Program-made: the position numbers and the translations under genes | Source: an uncultured Micrococcales bacterium | Lineage (GTDB): Bacteria; Actinomycetota; Actinomycetes; S36-B12; UBA10799 | Direction of reading: 5' to 3' | Length of the DNA stretch: 5,762 nucleotides | Assembly: GCA_937952095.1 (NCBI GenBank) | Contig: CALFYG010000002.1 | Location: 1 to 5,762 of the forward strand | Shown here: positions 5,086-5,762 of the stretch, in pieces | How the letters are laid out: each line of letters opens with the position of its first letter | Position numbering within the stretch: the stretch's first letter is position 1 | The notes under the pieces: generated by a model | The model's database searches: none | What the model was told of the DNA's origin: nothing | The model's input: only the letters and a program-made list of their open reading frames with translations

Positions 5086-5762
5086 CCCGAACGCCTCGAT
5101 GGCGGCCGCAGCGCCGGAGACCGTCGAGAAGGAGACCTACCTCGGCTCGGAACTGCCTCCCGAGCCAGGCAAGGAGAAGAGTCGCTCGCTGTGGAGCGAC
5201 GCGTGGCGCGAACTGAAGAGCAGCAAGATCTTCATCATCTCGCTGGTCCTGATCATCCTGTTCCTGATCATGACGTTCTTCCCGCAACTGTTCACCTTCG
5301 GCAAGGACCCGATGACGTGCGACCTCACCAAGGCCCGTCTGGCTCCGTCGTCGGAGGCGTGGTTCGGCTATGACAACAACGGCTGCGACGTCTACACCCG
5401 CACCATCTACGGCGCGAAGGCCTCCATCCTCGTGGGTGTCTTCGCGACGCTGTTCACCATGCTGGTCGGTGGCTTCATCGGGGTTATCGCGGGATTCTTC
5501 GGCGGCTGGGTCGACTCGATCCTGTCCCGGCTGACCGACATCTTCTTCGCGATCCCGTTGTTGCTCGGTGGCATCCTCGTGCTGACCTCGTTCCCCTCCA
5601 GTGACAGCACCAACCTCTACAGCGAAGTGGGCAAGGTGGTGCGTGAATCGGATTTTGGTGGTATATCGCATGCAGGTGAGTTTGAAACATCACTCTATCT
5701 GGCCTTGAAACCCGAATTGGCACAGATGGACAAAGCCGTCGATGAACGTTCACCCTTGCCCG
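5078..5762 (+). CDS. ABC transporter permease, DppC/OppC-like, N-terminal part joined in frame to a creatininase fragment
   Basis: The frame opens at ATG 5078, 7 bases after GAGG (5067-5070) and overlapping the DppB-like gene, and stays open through the window end (228 residues). Residues 1-188 are a DppC-like permease: a hydrophilic cytoplasmic N-terminus (1-49), a first helix (about 51-72), a periplasmic stretch with Cys81 and Cys103, then the conserved G-C-D-V-Y-T-R-T-I-Y-G-A-K-A-S-I (102-117) and two helices ending in I-F-F-A-I-P-L-L-L-G-G-I (155-166). A full DppC is about 280-330 residues. Here the frame changes character at about residue 189, before the EAA loop, so the part that docks on the ATPase is missing. 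From there it reads as a different protein family, described separately. If the joint is an artefact, this is simply the first half of a normal permease gene; if real, the permease would be non-functional. Confidence 0.85.
   Translation, partial: MSDPNASMAAAAPETVEKETYLGSELPPEPGKEKSRSLWSDAWRELKSSKIFIISLVLIILFLIMTFFPQLFTFGKDPMTCDLTKARLAPSSEAWFGYDNNGCDVYTRTIYGAKASILVGVFATLFTMLVGGFIGVIAGFFGGWVDSILSRLTDIFFAIPLLLGGILVLTSFPSSDSTNLYSEVGKVVRESDFGGISHAGEFETSLYLALKPELAQMDKAVDERSPLP
5642..5762 (+). other. creatininase-family amidohydrolase fragment fused onto the permease frame
   Basis: The last 40 codons encode S-D-F-G-G-I-S-H-A-G-E-F-E-T-S-L-Y-L-A-L, then K-P-E-L and M-D-K-A-V-D-E. This matches the late part of creatininase-family enzymes, in which H-x-G-x-F-E-T-S-L-x-L-A-L-x-P-x-L is conserved and includes active-site and metal-site residues. 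Such enzymes hydrolyse cyclic amides such as creatinine, or act in cofactor maturation. Neither the N-terminal two thirds nor the very C-terminus is present. It has no start or ribosome binding site of its own and belongs to no gene in this neighbourhood. Only 17 of its 40 codons end in G or C (ATA, TTT, AAA, TCA and TTG are used), against 37 of the preceding 40. Overall GC is 61/122 at 5641-5762, against 73/120 at 5521-5640. It most likely comes from another locus or another organism. Confidence 0.78.

Noticed and set aside
1..5762. CRISPR arrays, tRNA or rRNA genes, insertion sequences, defence or phage genes
   Set aside because: No spaced direct repeats, tRNA cloverleaf-like segments, rRNA stretches, or transposase or nuclease motifs were seen on either strand.

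Overview
The window looks like chromosomal DNA from a high-GC Gram-positive bacterium (Actinomycetota). The signs are strongly G/C-biased third codon positions, GTG and TTG starts with strong AGGAGG-type ribosome binding sites, a DUF4333-type small lipoprotein, and a perfect GC-rich terminator hairpin with no T-run. Genus cannot be read from the sequence.

Layout. Positions 1-140 hold the 3' end of a gamma-glutamylcyclotransferase/AIG2-like gene. A small secreted DUF4333-type lipoprotein follows (184-474). Facing it, with only 4 bp between the two stop codons, is a secreted GlpQ-type glycerophosphodiester phosphodiesterase on the minus strand (479-2035), with a C-terminal extension of about 230 residues. 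A 307-bp divergent intergenic region rich in perfect inverted repeats (2036-2342) separates it from a peptide-type ABC import locus on the plus strand. That locus has a family 5 solute-binding lipoprotein (2343-3977), a 20-bp terminator hairpin, a DppB/OppB-like permease (4159-5085), and the start of a DppC/OppC-like permease (from 5078, overlapping by 8 bp).

How the genes fit together. The lipoprotein would capture a peptide or similar solute outside the membrane and pass it to a heterodimeric permease made of the DppB- and DppC-like proteins. The ATPase subunits would be expected downstream but are not in the window. The terminator between binding protein and permease fits the usual excess of binding protein over membrane subunits.

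Main anomaly. The DppC-like frame does not continue as a permease. From about position 5642 to the window end it encodes, in frame, a piece of a creatininase-family amidohydrolase (H-A-G-E-F-E-T-S motif). Codon use changes abruptly at the same place: 37 of 40 codons before the joint end in G or C, against 17 of 40 after it. A chimeric join (assembly artefact, or less likely a real recombination) explains this best. Apart from this joint and the structured intergenic region, the window is ordinary; I found no convincing undescribed system.
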